DNA of 64,000 nucleotides from Glandiceps talaboti (taxonomy: Eukaryota > Hemichordata > Enteropneusta > Spengelidae), in assembly GCF_964340395.1 (NCBI RefSeq), contig NC_135552.1, positions 3,205,017-3,269,016 on the forward strand, in the 5' to 3' direction. A program made the position numbers and the translations under genes. This document shows, one piece after another, positions 29,427 to 40,281 of the stretch. Under the pieces are notes generated by a model. It made no database searches, was not told the origin of the DNA, and saw only the letters and a program-made list of their open reading frames with translations. Each line of letters starts with the position of its first letter. Within the stretch, counting starts at the first letter, position 1.

Positions 29427-30947
29427 TTAAGGATTTCCTTTAGCCTTGCCAATACTGGCAATGAAAAACGGCATACCGTCATTTTTTTCACTTACTTCGA
29501 CTTCTTCTTTATCACTCACTCTTCTTGTCCTATGTGGTGATGGCAGGGGGTGTAGTATTCTTGGGTTGACTTGAGATATGGCCATTGTGTCACCTGATTC
29601 ATCTGCTATCATGGACAATTCTTCCATACTAATGTTTGAGAAAAATATTTCAGATTCTGTTGCTTCCTCTCCAGCAGGACGGTGATCTCCCTCTGTATCG
29701 AGTCCTGAGGAGAGTGTTACTTCTTCTGATTGATCTTTCATCTGTAGTGTTGGTATGTTTTCATTCTTTACGGCTCTTGGCAGACTTGCTTTCATGCTCA
29801 TATAATCCCTCTCTATGTTGCCGGCGCTATCTTGCTTGTCTTCTTTCTGTCTAGAAAATGACCCAAGAATGCCAGGCACAACCACATCTAAAGCTGGTAT
29901 AAATTCATTGATTACTTGTGTTGGTTGTCGCCTGGTTTCCATGGAGATAAGCTCATGACAGTGTTCTTCTGCTTTCTGTTTATTTGATAACAGTTGTGTG
30001 ACACACCTGTGATATATCAATGTCTCTAGGTAGTTACATGTACTAGAAATATTGCCATCTTTCATTTCCCATTCATCTACTTCTGCTTCCGCAATTTTCA
30101 GTTTGTTATTGTATTCTCTCCTCAACTGTTCTACCAATCGTTTCTCTTCCTTTCTCACTCCCTGTACGATATCTTCTGCTTTTTTTCTCACCTTCTCTTC
30201 TTCGTACTGACACTGCACTTGGAGCTGTTCTCTGGTCTTCAACACTTCTGATTTACATCTTTCAGATTCTATTTTCTTCTCTCTTAATTGTGTCACCATT
30301 TCCCTTACTTGTACACTATATTGATCGGCGGCGTCTTGTAGACTTGTGTGGACATGTTGAGGGATTCGATGTTCCACAATAATGCAGTCAGAACAAACTG
30401 GTACCTTGCATGTATCACAGTAAAATTTAACGATATTCTCTGAATGCACTTTGCAGAAGACAGTTTGTGTTAGTGACCACCTCTTGGACTTTGTTAACAA
30501 AGCTTTGTACTCGTTCAGTGTGACGACGGTGTGACTTCTAGTCGCAGCAACTTTTGAATGTGGCTTGGTACAAAAAAGACAGAAATTGATTCTGCACTGT
30601 ACACACCTATGTGAAGCTGTGTTTTCTTCACATCCTTCACAAAGTCCTGCTCTGTTCACATCACCACACGGTTGATTCTCTCTAGCGAAATCTAGAAGTG
30701 TATTCATGAAAAAGTTCGTTTTCAGGTCAGGTATTCCGCCATTGGGCAGTTGACAATCCTCAGAACATATAGGGCAAGTTGCCACATCTTTGCCCTCGTC
30801 GAGGGTGGTCAGACACTCCGTACAAAATGTATGCTCACATGGTAAAATTTTCGGATTCTTATAGTGCTGCAAGCAAATTGAACAAGAAAAAAAATCTTCC
30901 CCGAATTTGTCCAAAAACGTACTCAAGTCTGGAGCTGCTTTAGCCAT
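29427..30947 (-). CDS. TRIM protein (RING, two B-boxes, coiled coil); NHL part lost
   Basis: This is a 506-residue RBCC/TRIM protein from ATG 30947-30945, a likely E3 ubiquitin ligase. The C3HC4 RING has C22-C25, C37, H39, C42-C45 and C58-C61. B-box 1 is about 103-139 (CEGC, CVQC, CLFC, H). B-box 2 is about 165-200 (CKVH, CDTC, CSDC, H). A charged coiled coil runs about 206-300, and the tail after about 350 is acidic and low in complexity. The frame ends at TAA 29427-29429. A second in-frame stop (TGA 29418-29420) follows, and then NHL-like sequence continues in the same frame, so the ancestor was a TRIM-NHL protein (TRIM2/3/56/71-like architecture). The intact half may still act as an NHL-less ligase. 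The gene converges on PMS1. A short intron could in theory skip the stops (donor GTAAGT inside the tail), but it would also remove recognisable NHL residues. Confidence 0.88.
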   Translation of the reverse strand: MAKAAPDLSTFLDKFGEDFFSCSICLQHYKNPKILPCEHTFCTECLTTLDEGKDVATCPICSEDCQLPNGGIPDLKTNFFMNTLLDFARENQPCGDVNRAGLCEGCEENTASHRCVQCRINFCLFCTKPHSKVAATRSHTVVTLNEYKALLTKSKRWSLTQTVFCKVHSENIVKFYCDTCKVPVCSDCIIVEHRIPQHVHTSLQDAADQYSVQVREMVTQLREKKIESERCKSEVLKTREQLQVQCQYEEEKVRKKAEDIVQGVRKEEKRLVEQLRREYNNKLKIAEAEVDEWEMKDGNISSTCNYLETLIYHRCVTQLLSNKQKAEEHCHELISMETRRQPTQVINEFIPALDVVVPGILGSFSRQKEDKQDSAGNIERDYMSMKASLPRAVKNENIPTLQMKDQSEEVTLSSGLDTEGDHRPAGEEATESEIFFSNISMEELSMIADESGDTMAISQVNPRILHPLPSPHRTRRVSDKEEVEVSEKNDGMPFFIASIGKAKGNP

Positions 30948-31260
30948 GATGGTAGACTGGGCATGAGTGACTATACTTCGTGTATCAGTAACCAGTTAAC
31001 GTCATATCAAAGGGAAAGACAGTGCAAATACCCAATGAGAGGATCGATGATGTCATCTTTTTCAGTTAATCGGTCGATTAGAGATACTGAAACGGTCTAT
31101 TGGTCAGCCTATTTATCGCGTACAACCCTACTGAACCGGTCAGAGGTTACGCGCGTTTGTATCAGTACTCCACTCCTAACTTCCTGTCTGCATGGTCGAC
31201 GGTCGAGCACTTCTGTTTTTCATCACCTAGCTGCAATAATTGTAGCGTCTTGTTGCGGTT
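30948..31260 (-). promoter_or_regulatory. Probable TRIM promoter region
   Basis: The sequence just 5' of the TRIM start codon is richer in CpG (CGGTCGATT, ATCGCGTAC, TTACGCGCG) than its surroundings. No TATA box is evident. The call rests on position and composition only. Confidence 0.3.
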
Positions 31261-31261
31261 T

Positions 31262-31375
31262 TGAGGGTTTTTCGTTCGTTTGGTGACTTTTTAAGTTTTA
31301 GTGTTTAACCCGCACCTAGGTGCGGGTTAAACGCTAAAACTTAAAAAGTCACCAAAACAGACGAAAAACCTCTCC
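31262..31375. repeat. Near-perfect palindrome upstream of the TRIM gene
   Basis: Arms 31279-31317 and 31318-31356 are inverted copies with one mismatch and no spacer (centre CCTAGG). Weaker pairing extends to about 31262 and 31375. The centre is about 370 bp 5' of the TRIM start codon. It could extrude a cruciform or be a collapsed transposon pair. Confidence 0.85.
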
Positions 31376-31379
31376 TCCC

Positions 31380-32257
31380 GATACGACCCTAATTTGCAGC
31401 TCCGACATCAGAAAAAACCCTTCTTTTTTTTTTTATTTCCGACCGACCCCTGAGTTCAACACAGCAAGTTTGTAAGGTTCGAACGAACATCAAATGTTCC
31501 TCATGGCGTCTTAGACCAGTGTTCTGCGAGGCCGCGACCTTGCGACATTGGCCCCCTAAAATTACAAATGACGCAATAATTTCCCACCATGCGTCGCTTT
31601 GGCGCATTCATTTCATCAAAATTATCTCTATAAGTCCAGGACCAGGCCCTCACGTCAATCCCACAAGAAGTATAATACTGACTCCGTAAGGGAAAGTTTT
31701 GTTGACATCATATAAGATACAGTGACAACGCGCAATTCTATTGTTAACATAAAAATGCCACAAAAAGATCAACTTTGATAAACCTAATCTACAAATTGAA
31801 ACATTATTATTAGAGGGAGTAGATGAGACGTCGAAATGGACGTCTCTCTTCACATGTTTTGTCGCGAAGGCCGATGTATGTGCGCCCGGTCAGACATGAA
31901 GAATGAACTTGTTGTGCAAATCAGAAAATAATTACAGTGGTATTTACGAAGCATCCTAACTTTGACGTTGTTGATAGTTGATTTCTGAGTTTCAAGGACA
32001 CCTAATGTCAGCTTTCCATATCAAGTTTACGGTATGTAACTAATGCTGTCATTTGATGTAGCAGGACCACAGCTAGTAACGGTAATTAATAAAAAATAAA
32101 TTATTTCAAAGTTTGTTATACTGTATTATTTGTAAGTTTTTCGTTCATATTTGGTACTTTTTAAAGTCAGGGATTTTTTTCTTCAAAATGTTGGTTTTCT
32201 TAACCCCGTCATGAATTTGAAGAGGGAATAATAAACATACCAGTGTACTAATAGTTG
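31380..32257. other. No gene seen between palindrome and TAA element copy 2
   Basis: Unique-looking sequence, fairly CpG-rich to about 31620, then AT-rich. No recognisable gene. Confidence 0.4.
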
Positions 32258-32260
32258 TAA

Positions 32261-33340
32261 GGGACCGGTCAGTTCTTCGGCCGGGAGGGTCACCCTGTTT
32301 TTGAAATTGGCAGTAGGGGTGTCATGCTGTTTTGAAAATTGTGGATGGAAGAAAAAAATAACAAAATCCTTTCTACAATGGCATATAGCCTTGTCTGAAA
32401 TGTGGTACATGTCAATATTTGTTCTTGTCCCTGTTTCTTACATGAATTCTTTAATATTACTTATTAGTTCAAACCTAACTATACATATTCATATACATGT
32501 ACCGGTATTACTTAGCTACCACACTAGTTACAGAACATGCCATGTAAATGCTTGGCTATTTCACAATCAACGCTTCGTTTATATTGCAGTTTGGGCAAAA
32601 GTGAACTTGAAGGTTTCGTACTGGTAATTTTCATAGATTTATTTAGTTTATAAATGAAATTAATCTAAATTGTTCTACTCGTCATGTTATTGACACTACA
32701 AATCACCACATCTCATCAGATTCCAGTTACTATTATACACTAGGTATGACCACCTAAAGTTCTCTAACATACCAGTGACTTTATTATACATTTAATGCCC
32801 CTATACTAATGTTACGTGTCCATTTTATGTGATATGAGAAACTCATTTAAAAACGTACATTTACGTTAGCTTTTCGAAGCTTGGAAATATTACCTCAAAG
32901 GTTATGAATAACCTAAACATTGCCTTAGTATCTCAAGCAAAAAACTCCAGCTCTGTCAGGGGGAAAACCCCAAGGACTCCCTCAACCCCAGAGGTCACTC
33001 ATGCATTCAACCAACAATCAGATGCACCAACAACCTTTTTACTGTCATAATGGTATTAAACTTTTCTTAAATATTTTCACCCTATTCTAATTTGAGATGA
33101 TATTGTCTTTTCAAGATCTGAAACGTTTGCCAAGATAGTCTAAAATTGCCTTAAACTCCTTTTCGAATATATTTACCCTGTGTAGTCAATAGTTATAATT
33201 ATGACAGGGCTAACCCGGGATCTTATAAAGTAGATGCAAGACAGCCAAGCAGTCCACACTGAGTCACGATAAAAAATACCTGTCATGCGAATATTATATA
33301 TATGGGGGGGGGGGGGCAATCATGTTTTAAAATTAAGTAT
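32261..33340 (+). mobile_element. TAA-flanked element, copy 2, right end missing
   Basis: The left end GGGACCGGTCAGTTCTTCGG is preceded by TAA (32258-32260). The sequence follows copy 1 in the same orientation with internal deletions. Similarity stops shortly after the G-run at 33305-33317 and CATGTTTTAAAATTAAG, so the right terminus is lost. Confidence 0.7.
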
Positions 33341-33693
33341 CATATATATATATATGAATATTTCATAGACAATAATAATTGACCCCACTCCCTGTCAAAT
33401 GACCCCACTTTTTGCAACCAAGGGGCCTTTGTCCCCACTTGTTGGAAACCTTGGCAGAACACTGCCGTCTACCCCACCCCCACCCCCTTTGTTACGTCGG
33501 AGCAGCATGTGTATTTCATGGCTGAAGTCGTTGAGGTTTGATGAGGGACAGAGCTCGAAATTTATGCTATCGCGCGGTACATTTTGCTGCAATGTAATAA
33601 TAGCTCAGAATATTTCTATCATTTTCAAAATTATGCTTAAAATTGGTAAAAGTCATACTGCATTCCCAAAAAAACAATTTCTTGACCAGTTTT

Positions 33694-34694
33694 TACCTCC
33701 CGTAAGGGTACGGGAGGTATTAAAAGGGGAATGTTTGTCTGTGTGTGTGTGTGTGTCTGTCTGTCTGTCTGTATGTCTGTCTGTCTGTCTGTCTGGCTGT
33801 CTGTCTGTCTGTGTCATCATTTTCTAAAAATCGGCTGGCTCAATTGTAATGAAATTTGGGATATATAATCTTTAGGGTAATAGCTAGACCTGATTAGGTT
33901 TTGAGCCAGATCTGTTAATGTTTAATTAGAGAAATTTGCATATTAATGAAATCAACTAATTATGCAATATCTTAAGATTGCATACTTCAATTTCAATATA
34001 ATTTGGTATATTTGTTAAACATAACAACATACATTTGTCCAATAAAATTCGTTGATGTATCTTACAGCGTTAATGAATAATTTGCATAATTAATTATTTT
34101 TGTAATTAGGCTATATCTTAAGAATTCATGCAACAAATTCAACATAATGTAGTACATACATTAACCATAAGAAAACACATATGTCCTATCAAGTTTGTTG
34201 ATGCACTGTACAGTGTTAATGAATAATTTGCATAATTAATGATTTTCGGTAATTAGGCTATATCTTAAGAATACATACTTCAATTCCAATATAATTCAGT
34301 ACACACGTTAGCCATAACAATCGCATATGTCCTGTAAAGCTTGTTGGTGTACCTTTCAGTGTTAATGAATAATTTGCATAATTAATGATTCTTGGTAATT
34401 AGGCTATATCTTACGACTGCATGCTTCAATTTCAATACAATTCAGTACATACATTAACCATAAATTGTGTATGTCCTATAAAGTTAGTTGATGTACCTTA
34501 CAGTGTTAATGAATAATTTGCATAATTAATGATTTTCGGTAATTAGGCTATATCTTAAGACTGCATTAAGCAGTATCATACACTCTTACACACATTAACC
34601 TAAGAAAGCACGCTTGTCCAAAACACAAAGCCTGTTACCATAGTTTTTTTAGTTTAATGAGTTATTTGCATAATTAGTGATTCCCTTACGGGAG
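33694..34694 (-). mobile_element. Helentron/pearl-like element with hairpin, TCTG microsatellite and 146-bp core repeats
   Basis: At the left is a perfect hairpin, TACCTCCCGTA-AGGG-TACGGGAGGTA (33694-33719). Then comes a (TGTC)n tract (33741-33812), then about six units of 144-148 bp containing TAATGAATAATTTGCATAAT (34071, 34217, 34363, 34507, with diverged units near 33923 and 34653). CCCTTACGGGAG (34683-34694) is the inverted copy of CTCCCGTAAGGG in the hairpin. Hairpin end, microsatellite and tandem core are the described layout of Helentron-associated elements (pearl/DINE). The same 12-mer recurs at 35394-35405, so the right limit is uncertain. Confidence 0.55.
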
Positions 34695-35860
34695 TCATTC
34701 AGTTTAAATCTGGTTAGCTTTAAATCAGTTGTGTCATCGGGGAAATGACCGACCCGTAATGCAATGCGTTTCATGACCCATGGCATGCATGACCTTGGAA
34801 GACGTTTCGATGTTTACATTATTACTTTTAATTACTTTTAAACAGTAATCCCAAAGGGGTTCTGAGTTCTAGAAATGTTTACATGTTATCTGGAGGATTA
34901 TTTTGACAAGTTCACACTGAAGAAAAATGTTTCATAGAAGTAATGATTTATATAAATGAAAATTCTTCTTGCACAGTGATGACAATCACGCAAGTGTTTC
35001 AAAAAGTTACGCTAAAGTTCAAATTGGATAACTTTAAAAAAAATGTTAGTGATGTCAATGCCACTTTGATTAATAGGACGAATGTATTAGTACTCCTGAT
35101 AAAATCATACAATAGTTCATGGCTACAGATAGACATCCATCAGGATTTTAAGTATTCATCTTCTTACAAAGTTGTTCTACGGACTTGTCAACCTTGCTAA
35201 AATGAAGGAAAGAGACCTGTAACAAGGAATTCAATAAAGAGAAGAGAAAAGAAGTTGTAGAGAGACTGAAAGGACAAAGAATAGAACTGAAAAAATACAG
35301 ATTTTATTTCCTTGCCCCCCCCCTCTTTTTTTTATTTCGCCCGCCCGCCCCGCATGACTATTCCACTGGAGATGAGAAACGGAAAAAAGGTCACCCTTAC
35401 GGGAGTTTTCGTGGTTGTCACACGTAGCGGGTTAAAATCATGGTAAATATAGTACTATTGTTTTTAAGTTTTAAATTTTAAGAATGTAGCATTGTGAAGG
35501 GTGCTAGTAATGTCCAGTCAGTTGGTGAAGGTAGTGTTGCAAGAGATCCAGTACAACCACTACAGTCTAGACCTCAGACGAAAACTGTGAAATCCCTCTC
35601 TCACGTCACTGCTTCAACCCTGCAAAGTGACAGACAAACCACCAAAAGAAAGAACAGCTGATTACAGACTTTATACTTAGGGATGATTAGACAGTGTTAC
35701 ACAATTCAAGCTCAATTAACGAACTTCGCTTGTTTCGATGGGGGGGGGGGGGGTGTAAAGTGTAAACTGAAGCAGATTTATATTATATATATATTTATTA
35801 AAGATATATACATATTCATTTCTATTTTTTTTTCTCCATGTTAAATAAAGTATTGAAAAT
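34695..35860. other. Unassigned sequence with short open stretches
   Basis: Plus-strand open stretches exist at 34943-35200 (85 codons) and about 35483-35665 (about 54 codons ending KRKNS), neither recognised. CCCTTACGGGAG at 35394-35405 repeats the element tip at 34683. A 12-base G-run lies at about 35740. Probably transposon debris. Confidence 0.35.
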
Positions 35861-35879
35861 ACAATTGCACAGTGTTATT

Positions 35880-38429
35880 GTTATTTTTCTCCATACCAAT
35901 CACCATTTCTGTTGTGTTCATCCACACAATGGTGTTTGATCCTCTGTCCGTCAAGTGCTTCTTGGTTTTCTATGAATTCTGCAACTTTTCCTTTTGTGCA
36001 GTCACTGCTCTCTTCCGTTTCCCCTTTTCTATCTTTGCAGCAAGCTGAGCTCTATTAACTTCTTGGTTATTTTCATGTTACTGGTACTTTCAGTGGCATC
36101 TTCTCATGTGGTGTTTTCGTGACATTGGTACTTTCAGTGACATCTTCTATTGTAGTAGCTAAAGGGTTCAATTTCTTGAAATTATCAATCAATTTTGGTA
36201 GAGGATACAGTTCTCTTATTTGTTTACTGTTTTACTCTGAAAAAAACGTTATTTTGGTGCTTTTGATTTTAAAAATTCCTTATGAAATACAATCGGATTC
36301 ACTACTGCATCTCTTTGTTGTTTGGCTTCCAGATGTTTTATTTTCTCCTCAATTTCTTCTGATGTTTTCCAAACTGTGTCAACTTTGTCGGTCTAGTCAG
36401 AAAGACTTTCTTGGTGTGTTGTCCAGTTTCTGTCTTTTCTTTCATTTCTTGTTTCTTCAACAAAGCAGCATGCTGCTGTCGGCTGATGATTTCTTTTCTC
36501 AGTTCATACTTTTTCTTTGCTTCAGGGATGTTCTGGCGGGCATCATTTAACATAACAGTTTACTTTTCTCTTCTTCGGATTTTTCTCAAGCCATGCTTTT
36601 GTTCCGTTGTTACTCCACATTATCTGTGCCTCAAGGGCAGTGATTGAACATGCAGGTTTTATTCTAAGTAGCAGGTCTAGCATGCCAAAATGATGTTCGG
36701 AAATGGTGTTGGTAGTTGGTACGGAAGTAGTACTAGTGCTCCTCTGCAAAGCAGGACTTGAATTTTTACCACCATATGAAGTTGGTCTTCACATTGTCGC
36801 TCAAGTATTAAAAGCATGCATGAGCATAACATTTCATGACATTGTATTGTATTGTCATCTCATCCTGTTCAGTATTACTATCTGTGTCGCTAAATAAAGC
36901 ATGGTAAATTTCATCTGTATGAACCTCGGCATCACTGAATATGAACATTCATTTCAGGAGAGGACTTGCATCAACTCACCATTTATCCAGTTTGACATGA
37001 ACCTCGACATCACTGAATATGAACATTCATTCAAGGAGATGACTTGCATCAACTCACTATTTATCCAGTTTGACATGAAGAACATCCAGGTATGGGATTT
37101 ACAGACATGATTGAGGGTGATCTTTCTAACAGTCTCCAGAATATTCCTATTTCAGTTTGTCGATAATTCCGCAAATTCCAGAATTATGTGACTTAACAGC
37201 AATATCTTCACCAACTGCCTGTAAAAGTCTGTTTAGATTTGGCCACATTCTGAGAAACTTCCTGATATGTGCTACATTATAATACAATGCTCCTGCATCG
37301 TAGAATAGTATATTGAAGCGGTTGCCTCCTTAAGAAACAAGGTGTAAGTCGTGAAATGTTCTTGTTTAATTTGTGTATTACTGTTCTGATTACATTATTT
37401 ACTTGATTCAAGGACACATTCATTGACAAATAGCTCCATAATTGTTCCTCGTCTTTCATTAGTATAATTACCATCTTCAAATGTCGAGATTTCTTCACTG
37501 TCAACTACAGCCAAATCAGTCTCTATAGCTTGTGTTTCTTTTTCTATTGACTGAATTGTGAGTTTTATTCTTGCAATTTCTTCTTTTTCATTCAGTTTTC
37601 GCGTGTTTGCTGGTGGACATGTTCTCTGTATCTAAGCTGTTTCTTTATCTTCTCTCTTTCCACTTTATATTCATCACTTATATTCATTTATGAATGACGT
37701 CATGTAGTTTACTTGTTGTTGCTTCCATATCTTGTCGGAGTTTCTGTAATGTAGCTTAATCTGCATGTTTATGTGTGCTTGCTATCTCTGTTTTCATCTC
37801 CTTTATCATTTCTTTTTGGTGTGTTTTTGGAGTCTCTTCTCTTGATCTTCTTGTTTAGTTTCTTTGTATTGCTCTTTCTTCCGATGCGTGTACGTTCTGT
37901 GTTAATGTCATCAACCTCTCTAGACTTTTTGTCATGCTCTTGTCGCAGGAACTCTACTTCATGTTGAAGTTCTATCTGCTCTGTCATCAAAATTTCCAGC
38001 AAACTCTGCGATTTTCTGATTGACAGTTCCCATAACTCTCAGCAAGTCAATGTATCTTCTTTCCAGTCTTTCAAAGGTTTCTTGCAAATTTTCTTTCTCG
38101 GCTTCAACTTCTGTGAGTTTCTTTTTAACAGCTCCTGTGCATCAGATTCCCTAACTATCTCTTCTGTTACATCTATCACTCTTTTGCTTGATACCGAGAA
38201 CTTACCATCAAGACATTATTTTTTCTTCTGTTGTCTTCATTTTTGTGACTGTATCATATACTTTTTTGGCTTTATTGTACATTGTTGTGTCACATACATT
38301 ACCATCTTTGACTGCAACAAACTGATCTTTCAGAGCATTGGATTGGATTTCACCGAGTCTTTCTTGATCTTTCGTTGGGTTTGAAAAACTGTAAAAAACT
38401 GCACTGTTTGTGATGTCTTGAATTTCCAT
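35880..38429 (-). pseudogene. Decayed coiled-coil gene of unknown family
   Basis: On the minus strand from ATG 38429, coding-like pieces follow each other in shifting frames. They are MEIQDITNSAVFYSFSNPTK (38429-38208), a helical QHEVEFLRQEHDKKSREVDD stretch (38002-37769), EEIARIKLTIQSIEKETQ (about 37590), LLLRIKPACSITALEAQIMW (36749-36543), and KKYELRKEIISRQQ with a basic tail (36553-36338). KIKHLEAKQQRDAVVNP (about 36330) and QRIKHHCVDEHNRNGDWYGE (about 35930) complete it. The plus strand is correspondingly pyrimidine-rich. Total about 2.5 kb without clear introns, with at least five frame breaks. The helical Lys/Glu/Gln-rich composition suggests a structural or transposon-encoded protein. 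I do not recognise the family. Confidence 0.5.
36919..37076 (+). repeat. 78-bp tandem duplication
   Basis: Two copies begin ATGAACCTCG(G/A)CATCACTG and differ at a few positions. They lie inside the decayed coiled-coil gene region. Confidence 0.85.
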
Positions 38430-39000
38430 GTTTACTATCTATGAAATAACCCCAAAAAGAGAAACAAACACAAGCACAAAAACAAAAATAAAATAAGGGG
38501 GAAAAATAAAATGGGAGTGAAAAAAGACATAAGAAAGGCGATCTAATCTCAAGTACCATAACAAATATAAATGTATAGGGTGATTCGTAGGATATTTTAA
38601 AATTTTCGATGGAAAGTCTGCAGAAATGAAAAGCTCTTTATTAATTTGACATTAAAGTACACAAATCATCACAAAGAGGATGCAACTTTTGACATCAAAT
38701 CTGTAAGGTATTATGTTCATTTTTGATTTTCAAATAAAATTAGACACATTTATTCACGATATAATTCAGCAGTGGCACTTTTTTTATCCGCTTATTTGTT
38801 TGAGTGTAAGGTCAACTTCAACTGAACTCGATATAAGAAGCTTTTTCTAGACAGTCAAATACGCTTTTGCTATCGTTGATGTATGTACAAATGTATATGG
38901 AATTTGAATTCTTAAGATATCGTATAAGTACTGGAAATCGTAGCGGTCTGAGACTATGCAAAAGATTCGTTAATATTACATTGTAAATCCTAACCAGTTA
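38430..39000. other. No gene seen
   Basis: AT-rich sequence between the decayed coiled-coil gene and the first isolated satellite monomer. Confidence 0.4.
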
Positions 39001-39103
39001 TGCATTACATTCCTAATGTGTACTACTGTTATGTTTACTATTTATAACATGTATCGGGTTTCTTTAGATTTGACGCTGTAGTTTCTCTCAGTATATCGAT
39101 TCC

Positions 39104-39172
<69 letters not shown>

Positions 39173-39254
39173 TACACACGACAGACAGGTAGATACACAC
39201 GGAGACAGACAGACAGACAGACAGACAGGTAGATACACACGTAGACAGACAGCC
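39104..39254 (+). repeat. (GACA)n microsatellite with GATACACAC interruptions
   Basis: A long CAGA run with two TAGATACACACG-type interruptions. Its open frames are Ser-Val-Cys-Leu artefacts. Confidence 0.95.
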
Positions 39255-39567
39255 AGGCAGCCAGGCAGATATACAAACAACAATGGTCAAACAACATGGG
39301 ATTACTCATGTTGTCCATCATGTTGAGTAGATGAAATAAATGAAACTTGTATGTTATCTTGGTGCGACAATTTTTGACAACTTGATATTTCACCTTGACC
39401 CCAATATTCAATGTGAAATGGCCAAACTTGGAGTTGCATGCCACATCTCTACCGTCAGGAACTAATTTCAACTAAATTTGGCGCAATCGTCAAATAGTAT
39501 ATATAGGATAAAGCTGCACGCATACGTGGTTCACAACGATCTCAAAAAACAGCTGAACAAAGGCCAT

Positions 39568-39673
39568 ATGGTTATTTCTACACAGCTAAGGTTTGGCTAG
39601 AGATTAAGACTACCATTTATGGTTATTTCTACACAGCTAAGGTTTGGCTAGAGATTAAGACTACCATTTATGG
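39568..39673 (+). repeat. 53-bp direct duplication
   Basis: Two adjacent exact copies starting TATGGTTATTTCTACACAGC. Confidence 0.9.
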
Positions 39674-39680
39674 TTATTTG

Positions 39681-40281
39681 CTGTTATGTTTACTATGCAT
39701 TACATTACTAATGTGTACTACTGTTATGTTTACTATGCATTATATTCCTGATGTGTACTATTGTTATGTTTACTATGCATTATATTCCTGATGTGTACTA
39801 CTGTTATGTTTACTATGCATTGCATTCCTGATGTGTACTAATGTTATGTTTACTATGCATTGCATTCCTAATGTATACTACTGTTATGTTTACTATGCAT
39901 TACATTCCTGATGTGTACTACAGTTATGTTTACTATGCATTACATTCCTGGTGTGTACAAATGTTATGTTTACTATGCATTGCATTCCTAATGTATACTA
40001 CTGTTATGTTTACTATGCATTACATTCCTAATGTGTACTACTGTTATGTTTACTATGCATTACATTCCTGATGTGTACTAATGTTATGTTTACTATGCAT
40101 TGCATTCCTAATGTATACTACTGTTATGTTTACTATGCATTACATTCCTGATGTGTACTACAGTTATGTTTACTATGCATTACATTCCTGATGTGTACTA
40201 ATGTTATGTTTACTATGCATTGCATTCCTAATGTATACTACTGTTATGTTTACTATGCATTACATTCCTGATGTGTACTAA
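39681..40281 (+). repeat. 40-bp satellite, left block (about 15 copies)
   Basis: The unit is CTGTTATGTTTACTATGCAT plus TACATTCCTGATGTGTACTA. An isolated monomer also lies at about 39000-39041. The block is split from the right block by the 2.08-kb transposon. Confidence 0.95.

Noticed and set aside
29430-29500. Short intron in the TRIM tail that would skip the two stops
   Set aside because: A strong donor GTAAGT exists, but the only phase-compatible acceptor (AAG before GGGAAAGG) lacks a pyrimidine tract. Its use would also delete LTTLG-type NHL residues just upstream. Later stops would still break the propeller.
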